From: Aestuariispira ectoiniformans
GTDB taxonomy: Bacteria; Pseudomonadota; Alphaproteobacteria; UBA8366; Aestuariispiraceae
DNA length: 64,000 nt
Reading direction: 5' to 3'
NCBI RefSeq assembly: GCF_025136295.1
Contig: NZ_CP062788.1
Coordinates: forward strand, 1,581,001-1,645,000
Part shown: in pieces, positions 8,345-15,988 of the stretch
Layout of the letters: every line of letters begins with the position of its first letter
Numbering within the stretch: the first letter of the stretch is position 1
Position numbers and translations under genes: made by a program
Notes under the pieces: generated by a model
Database searches by the model: none
Seen by the model: only the letters and a program-made list of their open reading frames with translations
Told to the model about the DNA's origin: nothing

Positions 8345-9217
8345 ATGTTAACAGGCATTGCGCAACAGGAAGCCGTCTACGAGGATGGGCTGCAAAGACA
8401 GGAGATGACGCGTTTCTGGATGGATTCGCGTTTTGATGACCTGGAATGCCTGCATGCGCGCTTTACCAAATATGTCTATTCGCCGCACACCCATGACACC
8501 TATGCCTTCGGGACCGTTATATGCGGGACCGAATTGTATCGCAGCCGCGGCTGTGAAAATGCCCTGAACGGTGGGGAATCCACTGTTATCAATCCGGGCG
8601 ACCTGCATGACGGGCGTCCCGCCGAAGGTGGTTACGAATATCGCATGTTCTATCCCTCTGTCGCCCTGATGCGGCGCGCGCTGGCCGAGGTCACGGAAAG
8701 TGACAGCGAGGAACTGCCCTATTTCAACAATTCCCATATGGCCGACCCGGAAATTTCGTCCCGGATCGCCAATCTGCATGTGTTGCTGGCCAATGGGGGA
8801 GATACCCTCGAGGCAGAAGAGAAGATGCTGGAGATGCTGACCCTGCTGATCCGGCGTTATGCGGATGGCAAACATGAAGCCAAGGCCTTGGGGCGCGAAG
8901 GGGGCGCCATTCAGCGCGTGCGAAACTATGTGGAAGATCAACTGGAAACGGATTTCCATCTGGAAGACCTGTCAGGTCTGGTGGATATGAACCAGTTTCG
9001 CCTGATCCGTTCCTTCAAAAAGGAAACGGGCCAGACGCCCCATGCCTATGTGATCAACCGGCGCATTGAGCGTGCAAAGCGTATGATGCGGGCCGGGGCG
9101 ACCCTGGCGGAGGTTTCCGTGGCCTGCGGCTTTTACGATCAAAGCCACCTGAACCGCGCCTTCAAAAAGACAGTTGGCGTTACGCCCAAGGTCTATCGCG
9201 ATGCTTGCCTGAGCTAA
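8345..9217 (+). CDS. AraC family transcriptional regulator (first of a tandem pair)
   Basis: Regulator of 290 residues with an N-terminal cupin-like AraC ligand domain (SPHTHDTYAFGTV, then NGGESTVINPGDLHDGRPAEGG, about residues 40-100) and a C-terminal double helix-turn-helix (about 190-288, LVDMNQFRLIRSFKKETG and VACGFYDQSHLNRAFKKTVGVTP). The HTHD and PGDLHD residues match the metal/ligand pocket region of this subfamily. It is a clear paralogue of the next gene. In many proteobacteria this subfamily sits beside amino-acid exporters. ATG 8345 is the first good start; a later ATG at 8405 is possible. Confidence 0.9.
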   Translation: MLTGIAQQEAVYEDGLQRQEMTRFWMDSRFDDLECLHARFTKYVYSPHTHDTYAFGTVICGTELYRSRGCENALNGGESTVINPGDLHDGRPAEGGYEYRMFYPSVALMRRALAEVTESDSEELPYFNNSHMADPEISSRIANLHVLLANGGDTLEAEEKMLEMLTLLIRRYADGKHEAKALGREGGAIQRVRNYVEDQLETDFHLEDLSGLVDMNQFRLIRSFKKETGQTPHAYVINRRIERAKRMMRAGATLAEVSVACGFYDQSHLNRAFKKTVGVTPKVYRDACLS

Positions 9218-9218
9218 T

Positions 9219-9236
9219 TGCAATTCTGTACAAGAC
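9219..9236 (+). promoter_or_regulatory. Shared 18-base motif, copy 2 (before second AraC gene)
   Basis: TGCAATTCTGTACAAGAC differs from the copy at 8298-8315 at only two positions. It lies 31 bases before the second AraC start, nearly the same distance as copy 1 from its gene, which fits autoregulation by a common protein. Confidence 0.5.
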
Positions 9237-9267
9237 AAAAGGGTTTCAATCTCGTTAATCAGGCCAC

Positions 9268-10134
9268 ATGTCCGCAATTCTTGATACACATGATCAATGC
9301 TCAGGCCAGTCCGCCAAAACGGGCTGGGCCCAGTTTTGGGTGGATCGTCACTTCCACGATCTGGAATATATGCATTCCATGGACCGGCAGCATTGTTTCG
9401 GACCGCATACCCATGACACATTCGTGCTGGGCAGTGTGGAGCGAGGCGGCCTGACCTATCACAGTCGCGGCTGTCAGGCGTCGTTGGCATCGGGGCAGGT
9501 TCTGGCGATCAACCCCGGTGATTTGCACGACTGCCGCCCGGCGGAGGGCGGGGCCAGTTATCGCATGCTGTATCCATCAGACCATATGATGGAGGAGGTC
9601 GCGGGCACATTGGGTATTCGCGGGGGAAGACCGCCGCGTTTCGTAACATCCACACTGGATGACCCCGAACTGGCTGTGCGGGTCTGCAGGCTGCACCGTC
9701 TGTCCCAGGCCGGTGTTGGGCGTTTGACGAGTGAAGGCGAGATGCTGGATATGCTGCGCCTGCTGTTCTCCCGGCATGGGGATGCGATCATTGTTGAGGA
9801 CCGGGTGACGGGCGATCATCGCCTGGTACGCCATGCCTGTGCCTATCTGGAAGAACATCTGGACCGGGATGTCAGCCTGTCGGAGCTTTCCGAGCAGCTT
9901 GCCGTCAACCAGTTCCGGTTGATCCGGGAGTTTCGCAAAGTGGCCGGGCTGACGCCGCATGCCTATCTGACGAACCGCCGCCTGGGGCATGCCAAGAAAG
10001 CATTGGCGCAGGGGCGCGGGCTGGCGCAAACGGCCGTGGACTTCGGTTTTTGGGACCAAAGCCATTTTCACCGCTGGTTCAAACGCGCCTTTGGCATTAC
10101 CCCCAAAGCCTATCAGGATGCCTATCGGACCTAG
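9268..10134 (+). CDS. AraC family transcriptional regulator (second of a tandem pair)
   Basis: Paralogue of the preceding gene, 288 residues, same architecture: cupin-like sensor (GPHTHDTFVLGSVERGG, then GQVLAINPGDLHDCRPAEGGA) and C-terminal AraC HTH (AVNQFRLIREFRKVAGLTPHAY, then DFGFWDQSHFHRWFKRAFGITP). Shared blocks such as NPGDLHD, RLIR-FKK/RK and TPHAY show that the pair arose by tandem duplication, while the spacer regions have diverged well. The sequence upstream repeats the 18-base motif found before the first copy. The gene converges on the DUF4242 gene. Its target may be the azlCD exporter 480 bases further on. Confidence 0.9.
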   Translation: MSAILDTHDQCSGQSAKTGWAQFWVDRHFHDLEYMHSMDRQHCFGPHTHDTFVLGSVERGGLTYHSRGCQASLASGQVLAINPGDLHDCRPAEGGASYRMLYPSDHMMEEVAGTLGIRGGRPPRFVTSTLDDPELAVRVCRLHRLSQAGVGRLTSEGEMLDMLRLLFSRHGDAIIVEDRVTGDHRLVRHACAYLEEHLDRDVSLSELSEQLAVNQFRLIREFRKVAGLTPHAYLTNRRLGHAKKALAQGRGLAQTAVDFGFWDQSHFHRWFKRAFGITPKAYQDAYRT

Positions 10135-10149
10135 AAAGCTGCCCGCCAG

Positions 10150-10422
10150 CTATTTGGCAGTAGTCGGGTCGATCATCCCGGTGACTTCCGTGATCTTGTT
10201 GGCCGGAAAACCGCTGAGTTTCGAATGGGCGATGACGTCATCCTCGCTATCAGCCAGATAGATGCAGAATGTCTTGTCTGCCGTCACGTAGGAATGTTCC
10301 CACTGCACCTTTGGTGCAAGTTTCGCCAAGGCTTCGTTGGACGTCGCCGCTGCCGTCGACAGGTCTTTCGGCGGCATTTTCCCGATGGCCGGAATATCGC
10401 GTTCGATGACAAAGCGTTTCAT
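10150..10422 (-). CDS. DUF4242 domain-containing protein
   Basis: Small cytoplasmic protein of 90 residues. The sequence MKRFVIERDIPAIGKM, the WEHSYVTADKTFCIYLA strand-rich core and HSKLSGFPANKITEV match the DUF4242 family (ferredoxin-like dimers, the SCO4226 group) in length and pattern. No enzyme activity is established for the family. ATG 10422 is preceded by GAAAGGGG. It is divergent from azlC and convergent with the second AraC gene. The region of 188 bases between it and azlC carries a hairpin and the third copy of the AraC-linked motif. Confidence 0.8.
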   Translation of the reverse strand: MKRFVIERDIPAIGKMPPKDLSTAAATSNEALAKLAPKVQWEHSYVTADKTFCIYLADSEDDVIAHSKLSGFPANKITEVTGMIDPTTAK

Positions 10423-10468
10423 GTGAGGGCCCCTTTCTGAAATTCTCCCCCCCTGTTGAGGTCATGAC

Positions 10469-10495
10469 CCCGCCAGCCGGTGCGGCGGGCCTCTT
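10469..10495 (+). terminator. Possible terminator upstream of azlC
   Basis: CCCGCC and GGCGGG form a stem around a nine-base loop, followed on the plus strand by CCTCTTTTT. It could end readthrough from the second AraC gene, insulating azlCD, or act in a leader. The stem is short, so the call is tentative. Confidence 0.4.
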
Positions 10496-10534
10496 TTTAA
10501 GGTAGATCGGATTCCGGCGTGTCGAGGGCCGTTA

Positions 10535-10552
10535 TGCAATTTTATCCAATAA
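10535..10552 (+). promoter_or_regulatory. Shared 18-base motif, copy 3 (before azlC)
   Basis: TGCAATTTTATCCAATAA shares 14 of 18 bases with the motif before the first AraC gene, including the first nine without a break. It lies 58 bases upstream of the azlC start. This placement links the exporter to the AraC pair. Confidence 0.4.
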
Positions 10553-10610
10553 ATCCCGGTGGCAGCCTGATAGCTTCTCACCAGTTCGGTTGTTGATAAG
10601 AGAAAAAGTA

Positions 10611-11339
10611 ATGTCGGATGGAATAGCGATAGCAGAGCAGGGAGGGAGCCCTCACTCCTCCTTTCTGCGTGGAATGTGGGATATGTTTCCATTGGCGGTC
10701 GGGGCCGCGCCCTTTGGTTTGATGGTCGGTGCGCTGGCGGCGCAGGCGGATCTGGGGCAATGGGATATCCTCATGATGAGCAGCCTGGTATTCGCCGGGG
10801 CAAGTCAGTTTACCGCCCTTGATATGTGGGCGACCCCGGTGCCGGCCCTGTCCATCATCGGTGTCACATTGCTGGTGAACCTGCGTCATGTCCTTATGGG
10901 GGCAGCGGTCGCCCCGCATATCCGGCATTTGCCCACCTGGTGCCGCTGGTCCTTTCTCTACGTCATGTCGGATGAATCCTGGGCCATGGTTCTGCGGTCC
11001 GCAGCCAAACGGAAACTGAACGCGGCCTATGTCCTGGGCGTGATCCTGCCCTTCTATCTGAACTGGCTGCTTTGGAGTGTGCTGGGCGTGACCTTCGGTC
11101 AGGTGGTCAAGGACCCGGAAACCTATGGTTTTGATTTTGTCTTCACCGCGGTCTTCATCACGCTTGTCATGGGGTTCTGGCGGGGTTGGAAATCTGCACC
11201 GTCGCTGGCCGCAAGCGCGGTGACGGCCTGGGTTGCCCATCGCTACCTGCCGGGTGTCTGGTATATCTTCCTGGGCGGTGTTGCAGGCGTGGTCGCGGGC
11301 GCGATCGCCTACAAGGAGGAGGCCGATCATGTCAAATGA
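10611..11339 (+). CDS. azlC: AzlC family branched-chain amino acid exporter, large subunit
   Basis: Integral membrane protein of 242 residues with several hydrophobic helices. The family pattern is clear: MWDMFPLAVGAAPFGLMVGALAAQA at the N-terminus, SLVFAGASQFTALDMW (about 56-71), and VNLRHVLMGAAVAPHI (about 90-105), the hallmark of AzlC. AzlC and AzlD together form a small-molecule exporter known for branched-chain amino acids or their analogues. ATG 10611 is used; an earlier in-frame TTG at 10590 is less likely. The stop codon overlaps the start of azlD, so the two are translationally coupled. Confidence 0.92.
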   Translation: MSDGIAIAEQGGSPHSSFLRGMWDMFPLAVGAAPFGLMVGALAAQADLGQWDILMMSSLVFAGASQFTALDMWATPVPALSIIGVTLLVNLRHVLMGAAVAPHIRHLPTWCRWSFLYVMSDESWAMVLRSAAKRKLNAAYVLGVILPFYLNWLLWSVLGVTFGQVVKDPETYGFDFVFTAVFITLVMGFWRGWKSAPSLAASAVTAWVAHRYLPGVWYIFLGGVAGVVAGAIAYKEEADHVK

Positions 11340-11631
11340 CCAGATGATTATCCTCACGATCCTGGGGATGGCAGCGGTGACGGCGCTGACGCGTTATAGC
11401 GGCTATTGGCTGATGGGACGTTTCGCTATCAAGGGCCGTCTGGCCGGTGCCCTGGAGGCTGTGCCCGGTGCGGTTCTGATCGCGATTATCACGCCGACGG
11501 CGCTGGATTCCGGCCCGGCGGAGGCCATTGCGGCGATTGTCACCGTCATCCTGGCACTTCGGGTGCCAACTCTGGCGGCCATCGCGGGCGGGGTCGGAAC
11601 CGTCGTCGCATTGCGTTATTTTATTGGTTGA
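11329..11631 (+). CDS. azlD: AzlD family transporter subunit
   Basis: Small membrane protein of 100 residues, about four hydrophobic segments, partner of AzlC in branched-chain amino acid export. MAAVTALTRYSGYWLM and the helix LEAVPGAVLIAIITPTAL followed by RVPTLAAIAGG fit the AzlD family. ATG 11329 has an excellent ribosome-binding site, AAGGAGGAGG, located inside the end of azlC, and overlaps the azlC stop by 11 bases. Equal expression of both subunits is therefore likely. Confidence 0.9.
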   Translation: MSNDQMIILTILGMAAVTALTRYSGYWLMGRFAIKGRLAGALEAVPGAVLIAIITPTALDSGPAEAIAAIVTVILALRVPTLAAIAGGVGTVVALRYFIG

Positions 11632-11669
11632 CGTGTAACGGCCCTCATTCAGAAAACACGGTATCGGTC

Positions 11670-11694
11670 CAGGCCCTTGCCTAGGCAGGGCCTG
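11670..11694 (+). terminator. Hairpin after azlCD
   Basis: CAGGCCCT pairs with AGGGCCTG, with an inner GCC/GGC extension and one bulged base. No T run follows, so it may be a Rho-independent-like stem of low efficiency or a 3' end stabiliser. It is the only structure between azlD and the cyclase gene. Confidence 0.4.
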
Positions 11695-11818
11695 CTATCC
11701 ATATATGCCCCCAGACGGATAGCGAGCCTTCGTGCCCGCGAAAATCAGACTGTTTTCACGCTGTTTATTGATAGAATGGCGGCATGGGCGGCGGACCACA
11801 GCAACAAAGGATGGGACC

Positions 11819-13036
11819 GTGAGTGAGATTTCAAAGGAATCCTGGGCAAAAGGCTTTTGGCCGGATCCGGTCATTGAGTGGGCGGCGACGTCTATGGTCG
11901 ACGGAAATGCGCCTGAGGTCTGGATCCAGGGACTGGCGGAAACCATCCTGGCGGGCGGCATCCCCATTTCCCGGATGAGGATCATGTTCCGTATCCTGCA
12001 TCCGCAACTCACAGCCCTGGGTTTTCGATGGGAGCGAGGCGACACGGAAATCGAGGTACATCGGGTTCTCCACGGCCTGGAAGGACGGGATATCTATCGA
12101 AACAGTCCCGTTCGTGTGCTGGACTCGGGCGAAGAAAGCGAAATCCGCCGCGACCTTACCCGACCGGTTGAAGATTTGGATTTTCCGGTTCTGCATGAAC
12201 TGAAGGAAGAGGGCATGACTGACTATCTTGCCCTGACGATTTTTACCTCCGTCAGTCGTAATGGCGTGGTGACCTTTGCCACAGACCAGGATGGCGGTTT
12301 TACCGAGCATGAGGTGGAACGCCTGCGTCAGGTCGTGCGTGCGGCCTCGCGCGCGGTGGAAATTTTGGTTCGTCATGAGACGGCCTTGTCTCTTTTGCGG
12401 GCCTATCTGGGCCATGAAACCGGGGGGCGCGTGCTGCGCGGTGCCGTTGAACGCGGTGACGGTCAAAGCCAGGATGCCGTGATCTGGTTCTCCGACCTGC
12501 GCGGTTCCACTAGATTGTCGGAGGAATTGCCCGCACCGGACTATCTTTCTTTGTTGAACAACTATTTTGATTGTCTTGCCGAACCGGTTATGGCGCGCGA
12601 AGGAGAGGTTCTGCGGTTTATCGGTGATGCTGTCTTGGCAATTTTCCCGGTACCGGCCAACGATGATGCAGGCTGGCAGCGCGCCTGCGAGAATGCGCTG
12701 GCTGCAGCGCGCGAGGCCGAACAACGTGTTGATGAGCTGAACAGGGCCCGGACAGAAGAAGGCCGCGATCCGATCGGTTACGGCATCGGCCTTCATCTGG
12801 GCCGCGTCCATTACGGCAATATCGGTACGGCAGAGCGGGTGGAATTCACGGTTGTGGGACGGGCCGCCAATGAGGCGGCCAAGATCGAGGCCATGTGCAA
12901 GCCGCTTAAACAACGCCTGGTGGTGTCGGAAGAGCTGACCAAATATCATCAGGGGCCCTGGGTACAACTGGGCCGTCACGCCATCCCCGGTACAAAGGCG
13001 GATATGGAGCTTTTCACGATGGGGGCCGCATCCTAG
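11819..13036 (+). CDS. Adenylate/guanylate cyclase domain-containing protein with altered catalytic residues
   Basis: Predicted class III nucleotide cyclase, 405 residues, no membrane helix. An N-terminal region with the WIQGLAETILAGGIPISRMRI pattern and a GAF-like stretch (about 130-185) precedes the catalytic domain (about 218-400). Both metal-binding aspartates are present: D226 in FSDLRGST and D270 in FIGDA. Two usual residues are exchanged: the purine-selecting Lys is Arg266 (LRFIGD), and the transition-state Arg of N-x-x-x-R is Lys355 (NEAAKIE). Activity could thus be low or altered. I chose GTG 11819, preceded by AAAGGA; an ATG at 11732 would add 29 residues that look non-conserved. 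Confidence 0.85.
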   Translation: MSEISKESWAKGFWPDPVIEWAATSMVDGNAPEVWIQGLAETILAGGIPISRMRIMFRILHPQLTALGFRWERGDTEIEVHRVLHGLEGRDIYRNSPVRVLDSGEESEIRRDLTRPVEDLDFPVLHELKEEGMTDYLALTIFTSVSRNGVVTFATDQDGGFTEHEVERLRQVVRAASRAVEILVRHETALSLLRAYLGHETGGRVLRGAVERGDGQSQDAVIWFSDLRGSTRLSEELPAPDYLSLLNNYFDCLAEPVMAREGEVLRFIGDAVLAIFPVPANDDAGWQRACENALAAAREAEQRVDELNRARTEEGRDPIGYGIGLHLGRVHYGNIGTAERVEFTVVGRAANEAAKIEAMCKPLKQRLVVSEELTKYHQGPWVQLGRHAIPGTKADMELFTMGAAS

Positions 13037-13159
13037 GACCAAGGGTGCGATGCAGCTTTGGACTCTTCGCAGGCAGGCATATATAAGTCGCGCAGTGTAT
13101 GATCTATCGGTGTGCCATTTTGTAAAATGGCGTCCTGCGCAATAGTGAGTAACCGTTCG

Positions 13160-14593
13160 ATGAGCCAACCTGCACGCGTTGAAGAAATCCCCTATCGGGA
13201 TCCGGCATCGCTGTTCCCGGCGTTTGCCGATCTGCCCTATCCGCTGTTCCTTGACAGTGCGATGGCCGAACCGCGTCTGGGCACGGTTTCCTATATTGCG
13301 GCGGACCCGTTCAAGGTTATCTGCACCGACGGGGCGACGACCACGATTGATGATGCGGCGGTCGACGGACAACCCTTCGATATCCTGAAGGCTGAACTGG
13401 CCCGCTATGAGCTGGAGCGCCATGAAGACCCCGATGTGCCGCCGTTTCAGGGAGGCGCTGCCGGTCTGTTCGGTTATGACCTTGCCTGGGGCCTGGAAAA
13501 CCTGCCGGACACGCAGTCCGATGAAATGCAGTTCCCGGCCATGGCGGTGGGGTTCTACGATGTGGTGCTGGCCTTCGACCATAATGCCAAACGCGCCTGG
13601 TTGATCAGTACGGGTCAGCCTGAGGCAACACAGGCCGGCCGGGAAAAACGGGCGTGTGAACGCGCTGCCCGGTTCCGCGACCTGCTGATCGACGAGGCCG
13701 ACTGGCCGGTGATGATCATGCCCGCGCTGGACTGGGAATACAGTGACAGCCGCGCGGAATATGAAGCGAAGGTCCAGAAGGTCATCGACTATATCTATGC
13801 AGGAGACATCTTTCAGGCCAACCTGTCCCAGCGATTTGCCGCCGACTTGCCGGACGGTTTCGACAGCCTCGCCTTCTATGGCCGCCTGCGTCAGATGAAT
13901 AGTGCGACTTTCTGCGGTTATTTTTCCACCGGCGATACGGTGATCGCTTCTTCATCGCCGGAGCGGTTCCTGAAGGTCGACGCCGGTCGGGTGGAAACAC
14001 GGCCGATCAAGGGGACCCGTCCGCGCGGTGAAACCGCGGCAGAAGACAGGGCCCTTGCCGCGGAACTGCTGGCCAGTGACAAGGATCGCGCCGAAAATGT
14101 GATGATCGTTGACCTGCTGCGCAACGACCTGTCGAAAAACTGTGCTCCGCATACGGTGACGGTGCCGGAACTATGTGCCTTGGAAAGCTATGCATCCGTG
14201 CATCACCTTGTCTCTGCCGTAACAGGGGCCTTGAAGGCTGGGCGGTCTGCTGTCGATTTGCTGGCGGGCAGTTTCCCCGGCGGGTCGATCACCGGTGCGC
14301 CGAAAGTTCGCGCCATGGAAATCATTGCGGAATTGGAACAGGAACGGCGCGGCCCTTATTGTGGCTCTCTCGGGTTTATCAGCTTTGCCGGGGATATGGA
14401 TACCAGCATCCTGATCCGAACCCTTGCGATCCGGAACAACCGGATCACCTTCCAGGCCGGAGGCGGCATTGTGGCCGATTCCGACCCTGCGGCTGAATAT
14501 GAAGAAACCCTGGTCAAAGGCCGTCGCCTGTTTGAGGCGCTCGCGGCCATGACGTCGGGGCGCGCAGAGCAGTCAAACAAGGCCGTGTCATGA
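13160..14593 (+). CDS. pabB: Aminodeoxychorismate synthase component I
   Basis: Converts chorismate plus ammonia to 4-amino-4-deoxychorismate, the first step of p-aminobenzoate synthesis for folate; 477 residues. The chorismate-binding domain fills the C-terminal two thirds: YIYAGDIFQANLSQRF, ASSSPERFLKV, the ETRPIKGTRPRG motif (the Lys in PIKGT is typical of PabB), ENVMIVDLLRNDLSK and the GSITGAPKVRAMEII signature. Anthranilate synthase (TrpE) is the alternative, but PIKGT and the neighbours favour PabB. Start at ATG 13160; an upstream ATG at 13112 is in frame but unsupported. The stop overlaps pabA by four bases (ATGA). Confidence 0.92.
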   Translation: MSQPARVEEIPYRDPASLFPAFADLPYPLFLDSAMAEPRLGTVSYIAADPFKVICTDGATTTIDDAAVDGQPFDILKAELARYELERHEDPDVPPFQGGAAGLFGYDLAWGLENLPDTQSDEMQFPAMAVGFYDVVLAFDHNAKRAWLISTGQPEATQAGREKRACERAARFRDLLIDEADWPVMIMPALDWEYSDSRAEYEAKVQKVIDYIYAGDIFQANLSQRFAADLPDGFDSLAFYGRLRQMNSATFCGYFSTGDTVIASSSPERFLKVDAGRVETRPIKGTRPRGETAAEDRALAAELLASDKDRAENVMIVDLLRNDLSKNCAPHTVTVPELCALESYASVHHLVSAVTGALKAGRSAVDLLAGSFPGGSITGAPKVRAMEIIAELEQERRGPYCGSLGFISFAGDMDTSILIRTLAIRNNRITFQAGGGIVADSDPAAEYEETLVKGRRLFEALAAMTSGRAEQSNKAVS

Positions 14594-15198
14594 TCCTGCT
14601 GATCGATAACTACGATTCCTTCGTCTACAATCTGGCGCGCTATTTGGAAGAGGCTGGGCGGGAGGTTCGTGTGATCCGCAATGATGCAATCACTGTGGAC
14701 GGGATTGTCGCTATGGCACCGGAAGCAATTGTGATATCGCCCGGCCCCTGCACCCCCAATGAGGCCGGAATTTCGCTTGAGGTGATCGAAAAGCTGGGGC
14801 CGACCATCCCCATTCTCGGTGTTTGCCTTGGTCATCAGGCCATCGGCCAGATCTATGGCGGCACTGTCGCCCGTGCTGTGCGACCGCTCCATGGTAAGAC
14901 CTCCGACATTGATCATGATGGGACTGGCGTTTTTGACAGTCTGCCCTCGCCCCTGAAAGTAACACGCTATCACTCCCTGGTCGTGCATTTGCCGGAAGAT
15001 GGGCAGGATTGTCCCCTCGTGGTCAACGCAACCGCGCCGGACGGTGAGATCATGGCATTTCGTCATTGCCAATATCCGATTTTCGGCGTTCAGTTCCATC
15101 CGGAAGCCGTGCTGACCGAAGGGGGGCACAAGCTTCTGGAGAATTTCCTCACGCAGTCGGATAAGGTGGGCGAGACTTGTGATGAAGCTGTGGATTGA
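14590..15198 (+). CDS. pabA: Aminodeoxychorismate/anthranilate synthase component II (glutamine amidotransferase)
   Basis: Class I glutamine amidotransferase of 202 residues that supplies ammonia to component I. The catalytic triad is complete: Cys79 in LGVCLGHQAIG, and His170 and Glu172 in VQFHPEAV. The N-terminal ILLIDNYDSFVYNLARYL and SPGPCTPNEAG are standard. In many alphaproteobacteria one such protein may serve both PabB and TrpE; the location between pabB and the lyase gene argues for a folate role here. Start and stop codons overlap both neighbours, showing tight translational coupling. Confidence 0.93.
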   Translation: MILLIDNYDSFVYNLARYLEEAGREVRVIRNDAITVDGIVAMAPEAIVISPGPCTPNEAGISLEVIEKLGPTIPILGVCLGHQAIGQIYGGTVARAVRPLHGKTSDIDHDGTGVFDSLPSPLKVTRYHSLVVHLPEDGQDCPLVVNATAPDGEIMAFRHCQYPIFGVQFHPEAVLTEGGHKLLENFLTQSDKVGETCDEAVD

Positions 15199-15988
15199 TG
15201 GTGTCCTCAAAGACGTAGACCGGGCGCGGATTGCGCCCAACGATCGCGGTTTCCTGTTGGCGGATGGCTTGTTTGAGACGATGCGCGCCGTTGACGGCAA
15301 GGTGCAGTTCTTCCATGCCCATTATCGCCGCCTTTGCGAGGGGATAAAGGTTCTGGGGTTTTATACCGAATGGACTGAAGACCTGCTGGACGAGGCCTGC
15401 CGGGACTTGCTGGCGGCCAATGACCTGGTCGATGCATCCCTGCGCCTGACGGTGACGCGTGGCACCGGGCCGCGTGGTCTTCTGCCACCCCATGACGTTG
15501 CGCCTACCATCATGCTGACGGCCTTCGGGATGACCCATGAACCACATACACTGCCTGCGGCGTCTCTGACGGTCAGCGATATCCGCCGTAACGAGGGCTC
15601 ACCGCTTAGCCGGATCAAGGCTCTTGGTTATCTGGATAACATCATGGCGCTGAGCGCCGCGCGCGATGCGGGATTTGACGACGCGGTCATGCTCAACAAT
15701 GCCGGGCGGGTCTGTTCTGCCACGGCGGCCAATATCTTTGCGATGACCGGACAGCGCCTTGTGACGCCGCCTTTGGAAGACGGCGTATTGGGCGGGATCA
15801 CGCGGGCGCGTCTGCTGAAAGCGGCGGCAGGGCAGGGATATGACGTGGTAGAGGAGAGCCTGGGTGTTGAGCAGCTCAAATCTGCCGACAGTTTGTATCT
15901 GACCAACAGCCTGATTGGAATCCGGCTTGTCGCGTCGCTCGACGGACAAGGCTTTGATACTGCAGCCTGCCCGATTCAGCTTGATTGA
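15182..15988 (+). CDS. pabC: Aminotransferase class IV, probable aminodeoxychorismate lyase
   Basis: PLP enzyme of fold type IV, 268 residues, expected to split aminodeoxychorismate into p-aminobenzoate and pyruvate. The PLP-binding lysine lies in SRIKALGYLDNIMA (about residues 140-153), followed by the class IV signature DAVMLNNAGRVCSATAANIF. A D-amino acid aminotransferase or branched-chain aminotransferase of the same fold cannot be excluded by sequence, but the pabB-pabA context makes the lyase the best call. ATG 15182 is used; a GTG directly before it could also serve. The 5' end overlaps pabA by 17 bases and the 3' end overlaps the opposite-strand DUF2817-like gene by 13. Confidence 0.85.
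   Translation: MKLWIDGVLKDVDRARIAPNDRGFLLADGLFETMRAVDGKVQFFHAHYRRLCEGIKVLGFYTEWTEDLLDEACRDLLAANDLVDASLRLTVTRGTGPRGLLPPHDVAPTIMLTAFGMTHEPHTLPAASLTVSDIRRNEGSPLSRIKALGYLDNIMALSAARDAGFDDAVMLNNAGRVCSATAANIFAMTGQRLVTPPLEDGVLGGITRARLLKAAAGQGYDVVEESLGVEQLKSADSLYLTNSLIGIRLVASLDGQGFDTAACPIQLD

Noticed and set aside
8345-10134. The two AraC genes as a recent segmental duplication or assembly repeat
   Set aside because: The proteins share motifs but have diverged along most of their length, so this is an old duplication and not an assembly artefact.
12300-12480. Possibility that the cyclase is a pseudogene because of its changed active-site residues
   Set aside because: The frame is intact, both metal aspartates are kept and the substitutions are conservative; altered function is more likely than decay.
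11831-13582. 583-codon minus-strand frame across the cyclase and the start of pabB
   Set aside because: It spans two real genes and the gap between them and lacks any domain pattern.
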